Shown: piece by piece, positions 59,082 to 64,000 of the stretch
Layout: each line of letters starts with the position of its first letter
Numbering within the stretch: position 1 is the stretch's first letter
Assembly: GCA_014773175.1 (NCBI GenBank)
Contig: VXCM01000306.1
Coordinates: forward strand, 1-64,000
Direction: 5' to 3'
Source of the DNA: Lucifuga dentata
Lineage: Eukaryota > Chordata > Actinopteri > Ophidiiformes > Bythitidae
DNA length: 64,000 nucleotides
Made by a program: the position numbers and the translations under genes
The notes under the pieces: generated by a model
What the model saw: the letters and a program-made list of their open reading frames with translations, nothing else
Databases searched by the model: none
Told to the model about the DNA's origin: nothing

Positions 59082-61501
59082 ACACACACACATACACACA
59101 CATGCACCTCTTTGTTGATGTATCCATCTCTGTTAATATCGTACAAGTTAAAGGTCCACTGGAGCTTCTCTGTAATTGAGCCCCTCAACAGGATAGACAG
59201 AGCTGTTACAAAGTCCTGTTGGAGAGATAAAATAAAAGAATGACAAACTGAAAAGAAGAGTTGAGCTGGGGAAAAAAATAATATAATTAGAATTACTCTT
59301 AGGAGTGAAAGAATTAAAAAAAAAAAAAAAACCTNAAAAAAAAAAAAAAAACCTCAAACTTTATGGAGCCACTGTTTGAAGAGTCAAATGCGTTGAACAG
59401 GTAGTGTGCGTAGGTGCTGGCATCTGCAGGAGAGACAGAGAGTAAACTCTAAATACATCATAAATAACACAGAGACAAAGACACACTAAAATACACACGG
59501 ACACACACTTTTTACCTCCATGTGGGAAGAACTGGGAGTATATTTGCTTGAATGTTTCCTCATTTACAACACCACTTGGGCATTCCTGGCAAAAGGGGGA
59601 GAAAAAAAGGCAGACCAACTGAGGTTTGGGTCAAATAGAGGTGGACAGTGACTGATGGAGGGAATAACAGAGGGTCAGAGAATGATGAAAGCAATTAAAG
59701 GAATATATTAGTCATTTACTCAACTGCAGTATTTTAGCTTTCGCTATATCTTAAGTGTTTTTGTATTTTAAAATGTCAGAAAATAAGGACTTGTATGGCT
59801 GAGTAGATCTGAACTTAAATCATGTAATTATCCTAGAGTTACACAAAATAAAACAATCCACAATGTAAAAATACACACAATGTTAAAGTCCTGAAATCAC
59901 AATTTTACTTTGGTAAAATCACAAAAATAGCAATCATATGCACTAAGTCTCAAAAGAAAATATAGATTCATGGAAATATGGATCCTTGGCAGAATGTATT
60001 TTAATGCTGAATCAAACAGGGACAAAATCTGCTGCTCTCTGTGGGTTAAAGTGTGCTGCATGTGTGACCCCACCCCACTCACAGCTGTTTTCCATCAGCT
60101 GTAAGGAAAAAAAACATCATGTACATGTGCAAGCCAAAGAGAATACAATGTACATTTGGGGTAAACTGGGCATAGAAACAGATACCATACATGAAAGTAT
60201 ATTTAAAGGCCTTGAACACAGGTGATTTCTGGCTGGTTAGATTCTTCTCAGATTGAAGCCGGGTGGAGCTATAGGAGTTTAAACGTGTCAGTTGTCCAGG
60301 TGCAGTTAGCCTGGGAGAGTCAGGGAGGTGTCAGTCAATCAAGCACAATCTTTACACACCCACACAGTTCTGAGGAAAAATCCAATCAGCTAAAATCAGT
60401 AACCCACCAAACATGGTAATGTACGGCCTTTAACTTGATCTACTTTTAGGCTATAGTATATGTATGCCATAGAACTTTCATTTTAGTTAGGTCATTTTAA
60501 TCCTAAATAAAACCTGAAATAGTTTGCTATATTATACAAAGAATCTCCTTCCTTTTTTTTTTTTTCTTTTTGGTGACTCCGTGTATCTTGACGCAGGCCA
60601 AAACAAAACCAATGACACATCTTCAGATCATAGCAAAAAATAAATGAAAAACACAGCAGTAGATAATCACACCAGTGACGAAGATATTCTTTGCTGAGGG
60701 GATGATCACTGGTAATTCAACAAATTTCAGACAAGATAAAAACTCTCAGCACCACATTTGAGCTTATGTGTCCTTCATCCTGTCAAAAATGGAAAGATAT
60801 GAAGATATTTGAATCTTTTCATGCTTTTCTACCCAAAACTGATAGGAGATAATGCTAAGCATATGTATGTATTTCTGCAAAAGCTCACCTAAGAACAAGC
60901 TTTGCAAATTAGCCTTGGCTATTAATGCTGCGATATGTAGCATTAGATTAGTCTGTTCTGTGAATCTTCTATTATATCAGTTCTGATACAAATAAACATA
61001 AAAAAAATAATAATAATAATTCATTAAATATAAATGTTGGTTTGAAATACCTGGGACTGATTTCCTTGTTTCAGCAGGCATTAAACATGAATATGTGGCT
61101 GCTCACATAAACCTGAATCCATGTAAATGTAATCAATGATGTTTTTTTTATTTTTAACATTTACAAATCCACAGAGCTTTAGGATGTTAGCAAATGATTC
61201 AGTTCTCACAGCTAAAAAAAAAAAAAAAAAAAAGAGGATGTTAGCAAATGATAGCAGGAAATAAACACTCTACTGATCTACACATGGATAGTTTTGGTGT
61301 CCACAGGTAATTTGGTGGATAAAAATTTGAAAAACATAGACTTGGTTAGTTTTAAGTGCACATATGCATCACTTACATTCTTGAAACCTCGATACAGCAC
61401 CTGGAGCTCTCTTTTGCTGAAGTTGGTTTGAGCTAGAAGCTGGTCGAGACCCTCCGGTCGATGGCACACCATGGTCATCTCCAAGTCATCATCAGTTTTG
61501 T
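58241..61501 (-). CDS. kcnip1: kcnip1 (Kv channel-interacting protein 1, KChIP1), exons 2-8
   Basis: Calcium-binding neuronal calcium sensor family member. In the known family it is a cytosolic beta subunit of Kv4 channels, raising their surface expression and slowing inactivation. Exons 61377-61501, 59516-59585, 59353-59423, 59108-59215, 58825-58929, 58594-58656 and 58241-58288 join in phase to 196 residues ending FENVI. Seen: [33 protein letters not shown] (degenerate EF1), and EF-hands [24 protein letters not shown] and [24 protein letters not shown] favours KCNIP1 over KCNIP2-4, as does linkage to tlx3 and dock2. The variable N-terminal exon(s), spliced in phase 1 to position 61501, were not found in 61502-64000. 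Two oddities are a Leu in place of the conserved Gln of FFQKMDKN, and a weak GTTTTT donor after the fourth exon. Confidence 0.95.
58594..58656 (-). CDS. kcnip1: kcnip1 exon 7 (EF4)
   Basis: [20 protein letters not shown] plus E. It has the EF4 loop with D, N, D, V and E at coordinating places. The donor is GTACC. Confidence 0.95.
58825..58929 (-). CDS. kcnip1: kcnip1 exon 6
   Basis: [20 protein letters not shown], then [15 protein letters not shown]. The final codon CTG (Leu) replaces the usual Gln. The donor is GTAAAG. Confidence 0.94.
59050..59101. repeat. (CA)n microsatellite
   Basis: CA-rich tract immediately inside the donor end of kcnip1 exon 5. A shorter one lies at 58951-58971. Confidence 0.9.
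59108..59215 (-). CDS. kcnip1: kcnip1 exon 5 (EF2/EF3)
   Basis: [20 protein letters not shown], then [16 protein letters not shown] with the EF3 loop. Thirty-six codons, phase 0; the donor is GTGCA. Confidence 0.95.
59353..59423 (-). CDS. kcnip1: kcnip1 exon 4 (EF2)
   Basis: [20 protein letters not shown], then IKFE. The donor reads GAG|GTTTTTTT, directly in a poly-T run with an N at 59335; positions +3 to +6 do not match consensus. Confidence 0.9.
59516..59585 (-). CDS. kcnip1: kcnip1 exon 3 (EF1)
   Basis: [20 protein letters not shown], then PHG. Non-binding first EF-hand. The donor is GTAAA; phase 1. Confidence 0.95.
59586..61376. other. kcnip1 intron 2
   Basis: No exon is seen. Poly-A at about 61214-61233. 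The flanking phrase GAGGATGTTAGCAAATGA partly repeats 61182-61200. Confidence 0.55.
61377..61501 (-). CDS. kcnip1: kcnip1 exon 2 (first common exon)
   Basis: Completes a phase-1 codon (D), then [20 protein letters not shown] and [20 protein letters not shown] plus N. The donor is GTAAGT. Confidence 0.95.
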
Positions 61502-61509
61502 CTACACAC

Positions 61510-61563
<54 letters not shown>

Positions 61564-61681
61564 CAAATCTGTTTGAGTGAGAAAGTGAGAAAGTGGGACA
61601 AACAGAAGGAGAAGATGTTTGGGTCTGTAGAAGAGGAGGAAGCAGATTTAGGGAAAGGGAAGTTTGCAATATCACAAGATC

Positions 61682-61729
<48 letters not shown>

Positions 61730-64000
61730 AGAGAGAGCGGATGAACTGATGGAGGTACAAAGAGGTAGAGGTCAGACTAACAGCTCCATGTTTCTCCTCT
61801 CATAGCCCCTATCATTAACAACTCATTACTCTCCTCACTCGAGGGGAGGGGAGAGAGGACGAGCCATTGACTGTACAGCACACAAAAACACAGACACAAA
61901 CACATAAAAACACAGACACACACACAGTAAGCAGATACCTTTTACTTTACATTCTCTCACCAAACCACACGCACATGCTCCCTGTAGCAACCTATAATGT
62001 AGTAATTATGCATACTATGATAGATGTTCATAATTTAATAGGAAAAGTAATAAAAATGTAGAATGTGCTGCAGAAAATAAATGGACAAACGAAAAGAAGT
62101 ACGCTGAGAGTTACTTGAGGTGAAAAACTTGGAAAACCTTTGACCAGCTAATATGTTACAGCACAGAAAGTCTAACAAACCTCATGGGAGCGTTTTATAC
62201 ACCTGCCTACTTAAATGTCAGGTTTGATGTTCATCAGCATAATCTGTTTATTAATTACTGCAGATTGGCAAGTAACAACAATATCTTCAAAAGATTCCAA
62301 GAACTTTTGGCTCTTTTGTTGCAGTTAAATATTACAGAAGCTTTACTGTGGAAACAAACCACAAACCCTTTCTTGCCAGAGCATTTTGACACACTTACAG
62401 TAACAAATATGATTTCCTTAAAAACCAAAGTGTAAAGGAGATTGTTTTCACAGAAGTGGATCATTTTACAAATTACTAATAACATATTAAAATACTCTGA
62501 GACATTGTTGCAAGAACAAGACATTTCATAGTTTATGCATAACTTAGAGTACAATTTTCAAATGTGGAGCATATCAATGTTGCACCTTTGTCTGTCTGTC
62601 CAGCTTGTTTTCTGGTGGTTATCTGAGTACATGAGAAGGATCCAAAGCCATTCTCTCATTCAGCCTCATTACTGTTTGCTCTGAAATGTTTTGCTGAGTG
62701 TAGGGTATGGCAGCCCTGTAATTTTCCTGCCATCTTGGTGAGTCATGCAGCTGGGCTTTGAGCTCTAAATTTAGACTGCTGGACAAACTGGTAATGCCTT
62801 ATCATGAAACAAACATGATTGACACATTATTCAAGGAGGTGACTATGGGATGAGGGCTCAATTTCAGGCTGGCAGAAAGGTAAATGTGGAAGAGCAGTCT
62901 TTTATATGGAGAATGGCCAAAATACAGACAGGTGATCAAAATGAACTTAGAGGCAACAGGAAAACAGGGCCAACAAATGGTTGAGGCCAATAATCATAAA
63001 ACTAGTGAAGTCATAGTCATAGTTGGTCTATAAATTGGGATACAGAGAAGTAAAATGGCAAGAAGATCAAAAGGGGGTTGAAGAAAAAATAAACTGGACA
63101 ATTGCTCAAAGTCAAAATGCAAAAACAGTCAGACAGGACAGCAGACTATAGATCCAAAAGCAAGGGCAGAAAATCTCAAAACCAACAAACAGAGAAAAGC
63201 TTCAGTACAGCTAAAAAAACAAACAAAAAAAAACAGACAGGATACTAGCCAGACACTGCAGAAAATTCACAAGCCAATTTGGCAGAGAACACAGAATCAA
63301 AGAGCATATATAGTCACTCAGTGATAATGGGATTGAGAGCAGGTGGTGATAAGGTGACTCAGAAATGGAAGGAAAATCAGGAGATTGGGAACGGGTGAGA
63401 AGATCAGGTGACCAGGTGAGCATGGGAAGGCTCTATATTGAGAGCTGGAGGGTGAAAGGAAACACAGGCTCCGAATGTCCCCATTACACACTAAAAATCA
63501 TATATGTATGCAGATACACTTTTGACAGCAAGGAGCAGCAGAAGATTGCTGGTTCTGTGCACAAGTAAATATCTGTCAGATATTCACCTGCAGTGTTCTA
63601 CTGAAAAAGCAGAAACTGCAGGTCTTCTGCAGGTCTCTGTCTTTGTAATGTTGATGTGCAAATAATTATCACATCTGTGCACAAACATGTCAGTCTCTAA
63701 TCTAAGTAGCTTCATATGTCAGAATTCTTAGTATAAACTGAGGACTATAGTGTCATCAGATAATTCAAGCAGCAAATGATTTGACTGGTGTTGTTAATCA
63801 TTGGTGTAATTTTTCCTCAAATATAACAAAAAAAAGAAAGTGACAGATGTTCATTAACACTGTGATTTTGGTATCTCATTACATATTGATGCTATGATAT
63901 TATTCACAAAAACTACAGATGACTTTATATTGTAAAAATCACCATAAAATATAATAATTTATTACATTATCCACTAAAAGGTTATTACGATGTGTCCAAT
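61502..64000. other. kcnip1 intron 1 (partial) / upstream
   Basis: Two (GA)n tracts (61513-61561 and 61687-61737), then unique AT-rich sequence. No KChIP first exon is recognised, so transcription starts further right or its exon escaped notice. Confidence 0.55.
61513..61737. repeat. pair of (GA)n tracts
   Basis: GA runs at 61513-61561 and 61687-61737, 15 bases and more upstream of the kcnip1 exon 2 acceptor. On the minus strand they form long pyrimidine runs. Confidence 0.92.

Noticed and set aside
60203..60434. Possible fifth foldback copy (TTTAAAGGCC ... GGCCTTTAA)
   Set aside because: Only the outermost 8-9 bases are inverted; inner text does not match the other four copies.

Overview
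The window is vertebrate, almost certainly teleost, nuclear DNA. It has intron-split genes with GT/AG junctions and no bacterial signals. It carries many long (CA)n, (GA)n and (CT)n tracts, and teleost-type mobile-element debris (Tc1-like, hAT-like, tRNA-derived SINE, TTAA-flanked foldback elements). Four protein genes can be read. The human counterparts DOCK2, HRH2, TLX3 and KCNIP1 all lie in 5q35, so this is a conserved-synteny block whose internal order differs from human.

Layout: (1) 2504-27238, minus strand: exons 1-24 of dock2 (SH3, DHR-1/C2 and the start of the helical core; 858 residues). The rest of the gene runs off the left edge. Every junction was placed by GT/AG and by an unbroken reading phase. 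(2) 27239-37598: dock2/hrh2 divergent interval with a dead Tc1-like transposase and a non-coding segment that is a diverged copy of one in a dock2 intron. (3) 37599-38604 (candidate further exons to 40306), plus strand: histamine H2 receptor, with a possible spliced C-terminal tail. (4) 40307-52311: a 12 kb gene desert upstream of tlx3 with several non-repetitive, homeobox-site-rich islands that look like developmental enhancers. (5) 52312-54644, plus strand: tlx3 homeobox gene in three exons, with a shortened C terminus. (6) 58241-61501, minus strand: seven exons of kcnip1 (EF-hand Kv4 channel subunit), from the first common exon to the stop; the alternative 5' exon(s) are not found.

The genes do not form a functional unit: dock2 acts in haematopoietic Rac signalling, hrh2 in histamine signalling, tlx3 in neuron specification and kcnip1 in neuronal A-type potassium current. 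The main non-coding observations are the diverged paralogous pair at 17.87-18.53 and 33.18-33.77 kb, four copies of a TTAA-bounded foldback element, two perfect hairpins, and single-N positions, most of them visibly flanked by direct copies of the same sequence, which indicate unmerged contig ends in the assembly.
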